Positions 16,283 to 25,620 of a stretch of 50,408 nucleotides of DNA are shown here, piece by piece; position 1 is the stretch's first letter; each line of letters starts with the position of its first letter. Both the position numbers and the translations under genes were made by a program. Origin of the DNA: an uncultured Thioclava sp. (GTDB lineage: Bacteria; Pseudomonadota; Alphaproteobacteria; Rhodobacterales; Rhodobacteraceae); NCBI RefSeq assembly GCF_913064665.1, contig NZ_CAJYBT010000026.1:1-50408 (forward strand), in the 5' to 3' direction. Below the pieces are notes generated by a model. It did not search any database. It was not told the origin of the DNA and saw nothing but the letters and a program-made list of their open reading frames with translations.

Positions 16283-17664
16283 AGCAGCATCACCGAGGCC
16301 AAGCCGAGGAAGGAAAAGAACCCCACCACATCCGTCATCGTCGTCACAAACGTCCCCGAGGCCAGCGCCGGGTCCGCCCCCAGTTTTTCCAGCATCAGCG
16401 GGATCAGGATGCCCGACAGCGCCGCCACGACGAGGTTAATCACCATCGCCAACGCGATCACGATGCCCAGATGCGGCCCCGAGAACCAAAACGAGGCCAC
16501 CACCCCCATCACCACCGCAAACGCCAGCCCGTTCAGCAGCCCGACAATCGCCTCACGTCGCACAACCCGCCAGACGTTGCTTTCGGTCAGGCTTTTGGTG
16601 GCCATCGCGCGCACCGCCACAGTCAGCGTCTGCGTGCCGGCATTGCCTCCCATCGAGGCCACAATCGGCATCAACACGGCCAGCGCCACCAGTTTTTGAA
16701 TCGTGCCCTCAAAGATCGAAATCACCCCCGAGGCCAGGATCGCGGTCAGCAGGTTCACCATTAGCCAGGGCAGGCGCTGGCGCACCGTTTCCATCACCGT
16801 ATCCGAGAGCGACGATTCATCGCCAACACCGGCCAAGCGCAGGATGTCTTCCTCGTGTTCCTCGTCCAACACCGCCATCGCGTCATCAATCGTGATCACG
16901 CCCACAAGCCGGTCATCATCATCGACCACAGCGGCGGATATCAGGTGATACTGGTTGAACGCATAGGCCACGTCGCCCTCGTCCTGATAAACCGAGATCG
17001 TGCGGAATTCTTCCTCGGCGATATCGCTCAGCGGCGAGGCGCGCGGCGCCGACAGAATACGTCCCAGCGTGACATTGCCCTGCGGGTGATGGGCGGGATC
17101 GACCAGAATGACATGGTAAAACTGATCGGGCAGCCATTTCGCACGGCGCAGATAATCAATCGTTTCGCCCACGGTCCAATGGGCGGGCGCGGTCACTACC
17201 TCGCGCTGCATCAAACGCCCGGCCGAGTAATCCGGATAGGACAGCGATTTCTCGACCGCCATCCGATCTGGCTCGTCCAGCGCGCCCAGAATCTGTTCTT
17301 GCTGGGGCTCTTCGAGGTCTTCGATGAGGTCCACGACGTCATCGGAGTCCAGCTCACGCACCGCGTCTGCCAGCACTTCTGGCGGCAGGCTTGCGATCAC
17401 CTCTTCGCGGATCGATTCGTCAATTTCGGTCAGGATTTCGCCGTCGATCTCGCGGCCCCAAAGGCGCAGGATCGCACGGCGCTCATGGCCGGAAATCTGT
17501 TCCAGAAGGTCAGCGATATCGGCCGCGTGCAGCGGCTCCATCAGCTGTGCCAGCAGCGTCGCATCGTTGTTATTGGTGGCCTCAAGGATCGAGTCGACCA
17601 GATCACCGTCCAGCCGGTAATCTTCTTCCTCGCGCTCGTGCTCTTCCAACTCAGCTTCGGCCAT
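16279..17664 (-). CDS. mgtE: Magnesium transporter MgtE
   Basis: A 461-residue Mg2+ channel. An acidic N-terminal domain (superhelical repeats such as LEQISGHERRAILRLWG) is followed by two CBS domains (about residues 140-270) and a five-helix membrane domain containing the pore motif MGGNAGTQTLTVAVRA. The cytosolic domain closes the pore when Mg2+ is plentiful. The start at 17664 follows a GGGGGT site; an upstream extension of 53 codons is not family-like. No Mg-sensing leader RNA is visible upstream. Confidence 0.95.
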   Translation of the reverse strand: MAEAELEEHEREEEDYRLDGDLVDSILEATNNNDATLLAQLMEPLHAADIADLLEQISGHERRAILRLWGREIDGEILTEIDESIREEVIASLPPEVLADAVRELDSDDVVDLIEDLEEPQQEQILGALDEPDRMAVEKSLSYPDYSAGRLMQREVVTAPAHWTVGETIDYLRRAKWLPDQFYHVILVDPAHHPQGNVTLGRILSAPRASPLSDIAEEEFRTISVYQDEGDVAYAFNQYHLISAAVVDDDDRLVGVITIDDAMAVLDEEHEEDILRLAGVGDESSLSDTVMETVRQRLPWLMVNLLTAILASGVISIFEGTIQKLVALAVLMPIVASMGGNAGTQTLTVAVRAMATKSLTESNVWRVVRREAIVGLLNGLAFAVVMGVVASFWFSGPHLGIVIALAMVINLVVAALSGILIPLMLEKLGADPALASGTFVTTMTDVVGFFSFLGLASVMLL

Positions 17665-17835
17665 ACTACCCCCGATTTTCCGCCCGGATTCGAGGTCGGG
17701 CCCGCTTGCGCCCGAAACATAGCGGGTTTCTGTAAGATGCACAGGGGGCGGGGATGAAAAAACCGTGCCCTCACGGCAGAGATTTACCTTGGCGCGCGGG
17801 GCTTCTAGCATGGGCCAACACAAACGGGGTGCACA

Positions 17836-19119
17836 ATGGCAGAGCTACATCTGGGCCAGTTGATGGCGTATCGCGGCGATCCGCTGGTCGAGGGGCCAGA
17901 GGCGGTTCTCCCGATCCGTCACGGCGCGCTTTTGATCGCCAATGGCATGATCGTCGGCATGGGCGAAGCCGCGGATCTGCGCGCCGCCCATCCCGGTGCG
18001 ACGCTGGTGGATCACGGCGATCATCTGCTCTCGCCCGGCTTCATCGACGCCCATGTCCACTATCCCCAAACCGCGATCATCGCGAGCTGGGGCAAGCGGC
18101 TGATCGACTGGCTCAACAGCTACACCTTCCCCGAAGAGATGCGCTTTGGCGACCCAGCCTATGCCGCTGATGTCGCTGGGCGTTATCTGGATCTCGCACT
18201 CTCTAATGGCACCACGACCGCCTGTTCCTATTGCACGATTCACCCACAAAGCGTGGATGCGATCTTTCAGGCGGCTCAGGCGCGCGGCATGCGGATGCTG
18301 GCGGGCAAGACCTGCATGGATCGCAACGCCCCCGAGGGGCTGCGTGACACCGCCCAAACCGCCTATGATCAAAGTGCCGCGCTGCTGGCGCGTTGGCATG
18401 GCGTGGATCGGCTGAGCTATGTCATCACGCCGCGCTTTTCGCCCACCTCCTCGCCTGAACAACTCAGCGCGCTGGGGGCGCTTTGGGCCGAACATCCCGA
18501 CTGCCTGATGCAAACCCATCTGTCCGAGCAGGTCGATGAGATCGCTTGGGTGAAATCGCTTTATCCCGAGGCGCGCGACTATCTCGATACCTATGAATCC
18601 CACGGGCTTCTGGGGGAAAACGCGCTTTATGGCCACGCGATCCACCTGACCCCGCGCGAATCTGCCCGCATCGCCGAGGTCGGCGCGGCGCTGATTCATT
18701 GCCCGACCTCGAACAGTTTTATCGGCTCGGGGCTGTTTGACTGGCCCGCGCGGATGGCCGAGGGGCAGCGCATCGGGCTGGCCACCGATACCGGGGGCGG
18801 GTCGAACTTTTCGATGCTGCGCACGATGGCCGCCGCCTATGAGGTCGGCCAACTCACGCATCAACCGCTCCATCCTGCGCAGCTTTGGTGGCTGGCCACT
18901 CAAGGCTCGGCGCGGGCCTTGCGCATCGGCGATAAGGTCGGCGCGCTGGCACCGGGGATGGAGGCCGATTTCATCGCCGTCGACCTTGCCTCAACCCCGG
19001 TGATCGCACAACGCGCCACCCGCGCCAATGATTTCTGGGAGGCGCTGTTCCCAACGATCATGATGGGCGATGACCGCGCGATTGCGGGCGTCTGGATCGG
19101 TGGCAAAAAGCGCGCCTAA
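17836..19119 (+). CDS. guaD: Guanine deaminase
   Basis: A 427-residue amidohydrolase that turns guanine into xanthine. Zinc ligands are in PGFIDAHVHYPQT (about residues 69-81), THLSEQ, GHAIHL and the final DTGGGSN (Asp near residue 316). The sequence AGKTCMDRNAP is specific to guanine deaminases. It faces, tail to tail with a four-base overlap, an 8-oxoguanine-type deaminase, so this is a small purine-salvage/detoxification cluster. Confidence 0.95.
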   Translation: MAELHLGQLMAYRGDPLVEGPEAVLPIRHGALLIANGMIVGMGEAADLRAAHPGATLVDHGDHLLSPGFIDAHVHYPQTAIIASWGKRLIDWLNSYTFPEEMRFGDPAYAADVAGRYLDLALSNGTTTACSYCTIHPQSVDAIFQAAQARGMRMLAGKTCMDRNAPEGLRDTAQTAYDQSAALLARWHGVDRLSYVITPRFSPTSSPEQLSALGALWAEHPDCLMQTHLSEQVDEIAWVKSLYPEARDYLDTYESHGLLGENALYGHAIHLTPRESARIAEVGAALIHCPTSNSFIGSGLFDWPARMAEGQRIGLATDTGGGSNFSMLRTMAAAYEVGQLTHQPLHPAQLWWLATQGSARALRIGDKVGALAPGMEADFIAVDLASTPVIAQRATRANDFWEALFPTIMMGDDRAIAGVWIGGKKRA

Positions 19120-20453
19120 GCCATCAAGGCGCGCGCCAGCCGGTTTTGGTGCGCGATCACACGGGGCATATCAAGCGTGGTGATCTGGCCATCGCGCACG
19201 ATCTGGCGACCCTCGACGAACAGATCGCGCACCTTGCTGGGACCACATAGCACCAGTGCCGCGACCGGGTCCCACGCGCCTGCCGCCTCCAGCCCCGACA
19301 CATCCCAAATCGCGATATCGGCGCGTTTGCCCGGCGCGATCACACCACAATCGGGCCGCCCCAAGACCTGCGCACCGCCCAGCGTCGCAATCTCCAGCGC
19401 CTCGCGCGCCGCCATCGCATCGGCGCCGTTCTGCACGCGCTGCAACAGCATCGCCTGACGTGCCTCGCCAATCAGCGATCCGGCATCATTAGACGCCGAG
19501 CCATCCACCCCCAGCGCCACCCGCACCCCCGCATCGCGCATCGCACGCACCGGCGCGATCCCCGATCCCAACCGACAGTTGGAACAGGGGCAATGCGACA
19601 CGCCGGTTTTCGTGGTCGCAAACAGGTCGATTTCGGCCCCGTCCAGCTTGACGCAATGGGCGTGCCAAACGTCCTCACCGACCCAGCCCAGATCGCGCGC
19701 ATAATCACCCGGACGACAGCCAAACTGCGCCAACGAATAGGCCACATCCTCGTCATTCTCCGCCAGATGAGTGTGCATCATCACCCCCTTGTCGCGCGCC
19801 AACAGGGCCGCATCGCGCATCAACCCGCGCGAGACCGAAAACGGCGAACACGGCGCCACACCGACCCGACACATCGAACCCTCACCGGCATCGTGAAACG
19901 CGTCGATTACGCGGATGCAATCGTCCAGAATAGCGCTCTCGTCCTCGACCAGACTGTCGGGCGGCAAGCCCCCAGCACTTTGCCCGATGCTCATCGCACC
20001 GCGCGTCGGGTGAAAGCGCAGCCCCAATTCCGCCGCCGCGTGAATCGTATCCTCCAGCCGCGCGCCACCGGGATACATATAGAGATGATCGGAACTCAGC
20101 GTGCAGCCGCTCAGCGCCAGTTCCGCCAAACCCACCTGCGCCGAAACCCGGATCTCTTCGGGCCCCATCCGCTCCCAGATCGGATACAGCGTCTTGAGCC
20201 AGCCAAACAACAACGCATCCTGCCCGCCCGGCACCGCGCGCGTCAGCGTCTGATACAGATGATGATGGGTGTTCACCAAGCCCGGCGTCACCACACAGCC
20301 CTGCGCATGAACGATTTCGCCCGAACTGTGCAAATCCGCCCCGATGGCCGCGATCACCCCGTCGCGCAGCACCAGATCCGCGCCCGCCAATTCGCGCCGC
20401 GCCCCGTCCATCGTGACGATGACCTCTGCGCCCGTGATCAAGACCTCGCCCAT
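19116..20453 (-). CDS. 8-oxoguanine deaminase-type amidohydrolase
   Basis: A 445-residue zinc/iron amidohydrolase of the TRZ/ATZ subtype. Metal ligands: PGLVNTHHHLYQ (about residues 60-71), HTHLAEN, WHAHCVK and LGVDGSASND. The run QTLTRAVPGGQDALLFGWL with SSDHLYMYPGG fits bacterial 8-oxoguanine deaminase (product urate-like 8-oxoxanthine); atrazine-type hydrolases are the main alternative. The start at 20453 is supported by GGGGGCC just upstream; the same strand's leader contains an intergenic repeat (20454-20490). Neighbour to guaD. Confidence 0.87.
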   Translation of the reverse strand: MGEVLITGAEVIVTMDGARRELAGADLVLRDGVIAAIGADLHSSGEIVHAQGCVVTPGLVNTHHHLYQTLTRAVPGGQDALLFGWLKTLYPIWERMGPEEIRVSAQVGLAELALSGCTLSSDHLYMYPGGARLEDTIHAAAELGLRFHPTRGAMSIGQSAGGLPPDSLVEDESAILDDCIRVIDAFHDAGEGSMCRVGVAPCSPFSVSRGLMRDAALLARDKGVMMHTHLAENDEDVAYSLAQFGCRPGDYARDLGWVGEDVWHAHCVKLDGAEIDLFATTKTGVSHCPCSNCRLGSGIAPVRAMRDAGVRVALGVDGSASNDAGSLIGEARQAMLLQRVQNGADAMAAREALEIATLGGAQVLGRPDCGVIAPGKRADIAIWDVSGLEAAGAWDPVAALVLCGPSKVRDLFVEGRQIVRDGQITTLDMPRVIAHQNRLARALMA

Positions 20454-20490
20454 GCGGCCCCCTTCGCTTTTGTTCAAATATCCCGGGGGG
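20454..20490 (-). repeat. Intergenic GGATATTT element, copy A (8-oxoguanine deaminase leader)
   Basis: Reading on the minus strand the leader runs CCCCCCGGGATATTTGAAC, AAAAGCGAAG, then GGGGGCCGC and ATG. It shares this architecture with the element before betA (32965-33021) and in part with the one after the EamA gene (27211-27245). The C-run could pair with the G-run that includes the ribosome site. Confidence 0.6.
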
Positions 20491-20635
20491 AATGGAGCGT
20501 CAGGCGAAGAGGGGCCGCGCCCCGAACCAAGCCCATCCGATCCGCGCCCCGGGCCGCGCCCCCGGCCGCGACGCTGAAAGGCTAGTCGCGCGCCCGCGCA
20601 AAGACAATGCGCGCAAACACGTGGCGCAGACATGC

Positions 20636-20665
20636 AAAAGACGCCCCGAGGGGCGCCTTTTTCGT
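20636..20665 (-). terminator. Intrinsic terminator of yebC
   Basis: CGCCCC (20642-20647) and GGGGCG (20650-20655) form a compact hairpin; on the minus strand TCTTTT follows, about 25 bases after the yebC stop. The plus-strand side also has TTTTT, so it can act in both directions. Confidence 0.8.
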
Positions 20666-20680
20666 CTCTGAACCCAGCGC

Positions 20681-21421
20681 TTACAGCTGCGCGGCCACGT
20701 CCTCGGGGACGTCGAAATTGGCGGTGACGGATTGCACATCATCGTCATCTTCCAGCGTGTCGATCAAACGCATCAGTTTTTGCGCGGTCTCAAGATCAAC
20801 CTCGGTGCGGTTTTGCGGCTTCCAGATCAGCTTGGCCTCGGTAGCCTCGCCCAGCTCGGATTCCAGCGCGTCCGACACTTCCGACAGGTTCTCCATCGGG
20901 CAGTAAATCCAGTGGCCCTCATCGTCGCTTTCGACATCCTCGGCCCCGGCTTCGATCGCGGCCATCATCACGGTGTCCGCATCGCCCGCCTCAGCGGAAT
21001 AGGTGATCTCACCAACATGATCGAACATGAAGCTCACCGAGCCCGTCGTGCCCAGATTGCCGCCGCATTTCGTGAAGGTCGAGCGCACGTTGGACGCGGT
21101 GCGATTGAGGTTATCCGTCAGCGCCTCGACGATGATCGCGATGCCGTTGGGGCCATAGCCCTCATAGCGGATCTGGGTATATTCATCGCCTTCGCCTGCT
21201 TGCGATTTCTTGATCGCGCGGTCGATCACGTCCTTGGGCATCGACTGCGATTTCGCCGCTTTCACCGCCAGACGCAGGCGCGGGTTTTTCTCGGGGTCGG
21301 GGTCGCCCATCTTGGCGGCGACGGTGATTTCCTTCGCCAGCTTGGAAAACATCTTGGAACGTGCCGCATCCTGCTTGCCCTTACGGTGCTGGATATTGGC
21401 CCATTTGGAATGGCCTGCCAT
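20681..21421 (-). CDS. YebC/PmpR family protein
   Basis: A 246-residue, full-length YebC: the invariant start [18 protein letters not shown], central [19 protein letters not shown] and an acidic C-terminal half. Members act as DNA-binding transcription regulators or, as shown for YebC/TACO1-type proteins, assist translation through difficult peptide stretches. The role in this organism is not decidable from sequence. Monocistronic with its own terminator. Confidence 0.95.
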   Translation of the reverse strand: MAGHSKWANIQHRKGKQDAARSKMFSKLAKEITVAAKMGDPDPEKNPRLRLAVKAAKSQSMPKDVIDRAIKKSQAGEGDEYTQIRYEGYGPNGIAIIVEALTDNLNRTASNVRSTFTKCGGNLGTTGSVSFMFDHVGEITYSAEAGDADTVMMAAIEAGAEDVESDDEGHWIYCPMENLSEVSDALESELGEATEAKLIWKPQNRTEVDLETAQKLMRLIDTLEDDDDVQSVTANFDVPEDVAAQL

Positions 21422-21512
21422 GGGAGTCTCCGTCAGAAATTCGAGAATTTGGCCCGATATAAAGCGGATCGGGGCGCAGGGGCAAGGCCCCGGCGGTTCA
21501 GGGCCGGCTTAG

Positions 21513-21872
21513 CTAGCCGTCGCCCCGCGCGTTTGTCGGTGCCGGATCGGGCGTTTCAAAGCGCCAGCTTTGCCCCGAAGGCGCGCTCAGCTCGATCTTG
21601 GCATAGGACTGGAACCATTGGCCAATCCCGGGCACGCCAGCCAGATAGCTGGGACGATAGCCGCTGACGTCATAGTGCATCGGCCAGCGGCAGCCCTGCA
21701 AATCGCCGCTGGGCGCATCCGCAATCTGGGCACGGCACACCGTTCCATCACTGAAGGACACGCGCATTTGCGTGCCATGCAGTGTCACGTGATCGGGCCA
21801 AGCGGGCGCGCGCGACATCTCGGCACAGCCCGCCAATCCGATTGCCAGTGGCAAAATCATCAAAACACGCAT
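21513..21872 (-). CDS. Putative lipoprotein of unknown function
   Basis: A 119-residue protein with a lipoprotein signal (MRVLMILPLAIGLAGC; lipobox LAGC, Cys at residue 16). The mature part has two further cysteines (TVCRAQ and QGCRWP) that could form a disulfide, and aromatic-rich segments (YDVSGYRPSYLAGVPGIGQWF). I start at ATG 21872 because AGGAGG lies seven bases before it; an ATG five codons upstream is inferior. It follows the DASS transporter gene by 11 bases, so it is probably in the same operon. No family recognised. Confidence 0.8.
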   Translation of the reverse strand: MRVLMILPLAIGLAGCAEMSRAPAWPDHVTLHGTQMRVSFSDGTVCRAQIADAPSGDLQGCRWPMHYDVSGYRPSYLAGVPGIGQWFQSYAKIELSAPSGQSWRFETPDPAPTNARGDG

Positions 21873-21883
21873 CGCAACCCTCC

Positions 21884-23662
21884 TCATAGGGGCCAGATCA
21901 ACGGGATCAGGAAACACGCCGTCAGCCCGGTCACGATATCCATCGGAATCCCAAGACGCAGGAAATCGGTGAACTTGTAGCCGCCGGGGCCGTAAACCAT
22001 CATATGGGTCTGATAGCCGATCGGCGTGGCAAAGGCGACCGAGGCGGAAAACATCACCGCCACCGCAAACGGGCGCGGATCGAGCCCCAGCGCCAGCGCC
22101 AGCGACATCGCAATCGGCGTATAGATCACCGCCACGGCGTTGTTGGACAGCAATTCGGTCATCACAAGGCCAAGGAAATACACCACGATCAGCGCCATTT
22201 GCGGGTGCAAGGTCTTCAGCCACGGCGCAACCCCGTCCACGATCAGCTTGACCGCGCCCGAATGCTCCAGCCCGACACCGACGACCAGCATCGCAAAGAT
22301 CAGCGCCAGCAAGCGGCCTTCGACAAAGGAAAACGCCTCATCCGTGTCGATGCAGCGCGACACCAGAATGCCTGCCACCGCTACCATCGCCAGCGCAAGG
22401 ATCGGCGCCACACCAATAGCAGACAGGATCACCACCGCCGCCAGCGCGCCCGCCGCAATCGGCAGATGGCTGCGCCGATAGGCCCGCGCGGTGGGCTTGG
22501 ACACATCGACCAGATCCATATCGGCGGCCAGACGCGCAATATCCTCGCCTGCGCCTTCCAGCAGCAGCGTATCACCGACCACCACGACCAGATCATCCAA
22601 CTGCCGCCCGATATTCTGATTGCGCCGATGCGCGGCCAGCACATAAACGCCATAGCGCCTGCGCAGCCGCATATCGCCCAGCTGCTGCCCGATCATCCGA
22701 CAGCCCGGCGAGATCAGCACCTCAACCGTCTCGGTCTGCACTGAAGACAGCTTGTCCACCATGCGCAGATCGCGGTTCTTCTGCATCCCCAGCAGTTCTT
22801 CCATCTCAGAGCGCAGCACCACCCGGTCGCCCGCCGCCAGATTCACCGTCGAGAGATCCCGGCGCAAAGATGCATCGCCGCGCAGCACGTCGATCACCCG
22901 CACGCCGTCGCGCGAAAAACTGTCCGCCTCCATCACGTTCTGCCCGATCAGGCTGCTTTCTTCGGGGATCGCGACCTCGGTGAAATATTTCATCTTCGGG
23001 CGATCGCCCAGCAGGTAAGACAGCGACTGGCGCTCGGGGATCAGGCGGCGCGCAAACAGTGCCATAAAGACCGAGCCGACCGCACAGACCGCCAAGCCCA
23101 AGGGCGCGATCTCAAAAATCGAAAACGGCTCCAGCCCGCGTGCGCGCACCACACCATCGACGAGAATGTTGGTCGAGGTGCCGATCAGCGTAATCATTCC
23201 GCCCATCACCGTGAAATAGCTCAGCGGCATCAGGAACCGCGAGGGCGAGATGCGCAGCTTGCGCGCGATCTGAATGAACACCGGAATCATCACCGCGACC
23301 ACGGGCGTGTTGTTCATCACCCCGCTCGCCAGCATGGTGACGAGAAACATCAGCGCGACGGTCATTTTCGGACGCTCGTCGATGCGCGCCTCGGCATAGC
23401 GCGTCATTGCATCCAGCGCACCCGTGCGCACCAACGCCCCCATGATGAGAAACATGAACGCGATGGTCCAGGGGGCAGGGTTGGCCAGCACCGCCACCGA
23501 GTTTTCATAGGGCGCAAGATTGAAGATCACCATCAAGGCAGCCCCCGCAATCGCAGTGACCTCGGGGGGCCAGCGCTCGCGCAGGAACATCGCAAACATC
23601 CAAACCACGATCAGCAAGGCGATGACAGCGGTGCTGGTTTGGGAAATTGGCAGGTTAATCAT
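21884..23662 (-). CDS. SLC13/DASS-family anion transporter with two TrkA-C domains
   Basis: A 592-residue membrane protein. Both halves carry the divalent-anion:Na+ symporter pattern: MNNTPVVAVMIPVF with IGTSTNILVDG in the N-half and LLSNNAVAVIYTPIA with FATPIGYQTHMMVYGPGGYKFTDFLRLG in the C-half. About residues 205-380 form two soluble TrkA-C/RCK_C-like domains, the arrangement of sulfate/thiosulfate permeases. Substrate (sulfate, dicarboxylate or other) cannot be assigned. Clear start: ATG after an AT-rich leader. Confidence 0.9.
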   Translation of the reverse strand: MINLPISQTSTAVIALLIVVWMFAMFLRERWPPEVTAIAGAALMVIFNLAPYENSVAVLANPAPWTIAFMFLIMGALVRTGALDAMTRYAEARIDERPKMTVALMFLVTMLASGVMNNTPVVAVMIPVFIQIARKLRISPSRFLMPLSYFTVMGGMITLIGTSTNILVDGVVRARGLEPFSIFEIAPLGLAVCAVGSVFMALFARRLIPERQSLSYLLGDRPKMKYFTEVAIPEESSLIGQNVMEADSFSRDGVRVIDVLRGDASLRRDLSTVNLAAGDRVVLRSEMEELLGMQKNRDLRMVDKLSSVQTETVEVLISPGCRMIGQQLGDMRLRRRYGVYVLAAHRRNQNIGRQLDDLVVVVGDTLLLEGAGEDIARLAADMDLVDVSKPTARAYRRSHLPIAAGALAAVVILSAIGVAPILALAMVAVAGILVSRCIDTDEAFSFVEGRLLALIFAMLVVGVGLEHSGAVKLIVDGVAPWLKTLHPQMALIVVYFLGLVMTELLSNNAVAVIYTPIAMSLALALGLDPRPFAVAVMFSASVAFATPIGYQTHMMVYGPGGYKFTDFLRLGIPMDIVTGLTACFLIPLIWPL

Positions 23663-23798
23663 AAAATTGTCTCATGCAGACGCATCGAAGCGATACTAGC
23701 GGCGCGCAGCCCAGCCGCAAGCGCGCCCTGCGCCTGCCTGCCCGGTTTCGCCAGTTTTTGCCGAAATGCCAGATTTTGACGCACCCAAGCCGGGTGTG

Positions 23799-24620
23799 TC
23801 ACGATAGCAGCGGGGCCGCCTGCGCCAGTTTGCCGCCAATGCGCACAGGTTCTGCGCGCGTCGCACGTCCGGTGCGGTCATCGGTCTCGACGTAAAAGCC
23901 GCACAGGGTCGCCTCGCCGCGCGCAGGGCTAAAGCGCTCTTTGGCCATGCCGGTCACGAAACGGCGCATCGGCTCGGCCTTGGACATGCCGATGACGGAA
24001 TCATAATCGCCACACATCCCCGCATCGCTGAGATAGGCGGTGCCCTTATCCAAAATCTGCGCATCGCTCGTAGGCACATGGGTATGGGTGCCCACCACGA
24101 TACTTGCGCGCCCGTTGCACCAATGGCCCATCGCCATTTTCTCGCTTGTCGCCTCGCAATGCATATCCACCAGACAGGCCTGCACCGCGCCCCCCAGCGG
24201 ATAGCGTTTCAGCTCGGCCTCAATGGTGGAGAACGGGTCGTCAAAGGCGCGTTTCATGAACACATTGCCCAACACCTGCGCCACCAACACCTTGCGCCCG
24301 CGCGTGTCGGAAAACACCCGCGCGCCGCGCCCAGGCGCGTCCTTGGCATAGTTCAGCGGGCGGATGATGCGCGGCTCGCCATCGATGAACCGCAGCATGT
24401 CCTTTTGATCAAAGGCATGATCGCCCAGCGTAACCACATCGGCCCCCGCATCAAGCAGCAGCTTGGCATGCTCGCCCGTCAGACCCATCCCGCCCGAGGC
24501 GTTCTCGCCATTGACCACGACAAAATCAAGCCGCCAATCCGCGCGCAGCTTCGGGAGTTTTTCGGTGATCGCAGCACGCCCCGCGCGCCCCATCACATCG
24601 CCTAAAAATAACAGCTTCAT
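23799..24620 (-). CDS. YmdB-type metallophosphoesterase (TIGR00282 family)
   Basis: A 273-residue calcineurin-like phosphodiesterase. Metal motifs: FLGDVMGRAGR at the N-terminus, VVNGENASGG, TLGDHAFD, and GTHTHVPTSD; DMHCEATSEK is also conserved. Family members hydrolyse 2',3'-cyclic nucleotides and, in Bacillus, affect sporulation and biofilm states. Start at 24620 (MKLLFLGD) in preference to an ATG three codons earlier. Next to argP with 57 bases between; co-transcription is possible. Confidence 0.93.
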   Translation of the reverse strand: MKLLFLGDVMGRAGRAAITEKLPKLRADWRLDFVVVNGENASGGMGLTGEHAKLLLDAGADVVTLGDHAFDQKDMLRFIDGEPRIIRPLNYAKDAPGRGARVFSDTRGRKVLVAQVLGNVFMKRAFDDPFSTIEAELKRYPLGGAVQACLVDMHCEATSEKMAMGHWCNGRASIVVGTHTHVPTSDAQILDKGTAYLSDAGMCGDYDSVIGMSKAEPMRRFVTGMAKERFSPARGEATLCGFYVETDDRTGRATRAEPVRIGGKLAQAAPLLS

Positions 24621-24677
24621 AAAATGCAGCAATAGGGCGGGCGCGGATCAAGGGCAATGGGGATTGGCGCGAATAGG

Positions 24678-25532
24678 CTATAAAAGCACGCCTTTGGCGG
24701 CTTTTCGTACTGCCTTGCTCAGTGGGGCCAGCGGGCCTTTCAGCCTGCGCTGGCTTTGCCAATGCAGGGGCACGTCCAGCGGCGCAGGCCCCAGCGCCAC
24801 CAGCGTGCCGCGCGCCAATGCGTCGCGCACCAGCGGCTCGGGGTTCATCCCCCAACCCAGCCCGCTCAGGGCCGCGTCCACAAACCCCTCGCTCGAGGCG
24901 ATGCGATGCGCGCGCAGGCTGACAGGCCTCCCGCAGATCATCGCCGCCCAATGCTCTTGCAAGCGATCCTTGGCGTTGAATTGCAGCGCCGGGGCGGCGC
25001 GCAGGGCCGCGCAATTCACCCCGTCCGGGAAATGGCGCGCGATAAACGCAGGCGAGGCTGTCGCGATATAGCGCAGCCGCCCCAGCGCCACCGAGTCACA
25101 GCCCGCAATCGGCCCCGGATCGGCGGTGATCGCGCCCACCACTTCGCCCCGGCGCAGCCAGTGATGGGCGTGGTCCTGATCGTCGATCACCAGATCGAAC
25201 ATCACATCCTCAACCTGCGCCAGCGCCGCGATCACCCAAGTCGCAAGGCTGTCCGCATTCACCGCGATGCGCAGCACCGGCGCAACCGCGTCGGGCGCAA
25301 GCTGCGCCTCGAGCAGCGCGACCTCGCGCAGATGGGAGATCAGTCGCGCCCCGTCCTCGGTCGCGCGACAGGGCTGGCTGCGGATCACCAACACCGCGCC
25401 CATGCGTTCTTCCAGCGCCTTGATGCGCTGCGAGATCGCGGGCGGTGTCACGCCAAGGCGCGCTGCCGCCCCCTCAAACGAGCCGGTTTCCACCACGGCG
25501 GCCAGCGCCTCGAGCGTTGCATAGTCAAACAT
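24678..25532 (-). CDS. argP: LysR-family regulator of ArgP type
   Basis: A 284-residue LysR regulator: helix-turn-helix with AVVETGSFEGAAARLGVTPPAISQRIKALEERMG (about residues 10-43) and the ArgP-typical extension RSQPCRATEDGARLISH. ArgP (IciA) senses lysine/arginine and activates the export gene. It is divergent from a LysE/ArgO exporter across 88 bases, which is the classical argP-argO arrangement. I prefer ATG 25532 to a TTG two codons upstream. Confidence 0.93.
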   Translation of the reverse strand: MFDYATLEALAAVVETGSFEGAAARLGVTPPAISQRIKALEERMGAVLVIRSQPCRATEDGARLISHLREVALLEAQLAPDAVAPVLRIAVNADSLATWVIAALAQVEDVMFDLVIDDQDHAHHWLRRGEVVGAITADPGPIAGCDSVALGRLRYIATASPAFIARHFPDGVNCAALRAAPALQFNAKDRLQEHWAAMICGRPVSLRAHRIASSEGFVDAALSGLGWGMNPEPLVRDALARGTLVALGPAPLDVPLHWQSQRRLKGPLAPLSKAVRKAAKGVLL

Positions 25533-25540
25533 GAGCAAAA

Positions 25541-25560
25541 CTTATTTCAGCTAAAGTAAA
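25541..25560. promoter_or_regulatory. Candidate ArgP operator between argP and argO
   Basis: The imperfect palindrome TTATTTCAGCTAAAGTAA (25542-25559) has the T-N11-A spacing of LysR-family boxes and is the most AT-rich part of the divergent region. By position it could be the autoregulatory and activation site. Weak call by eye. Confidence 0.4.
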
Positions 25561-25620
25561 TTAACTGGAACTTATCCGAGCGCCGCCTCAGAAGGAAGTC
25601 GCAATGAAAAGGGGCGGGCA

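Noticed and set aside
17665-17835. Magnesium-responsive leader upstream of mgtE
   Set aside because: The leader is short, shared with divergent guaD, and has no M-box or ykkC-like structure that I can see.
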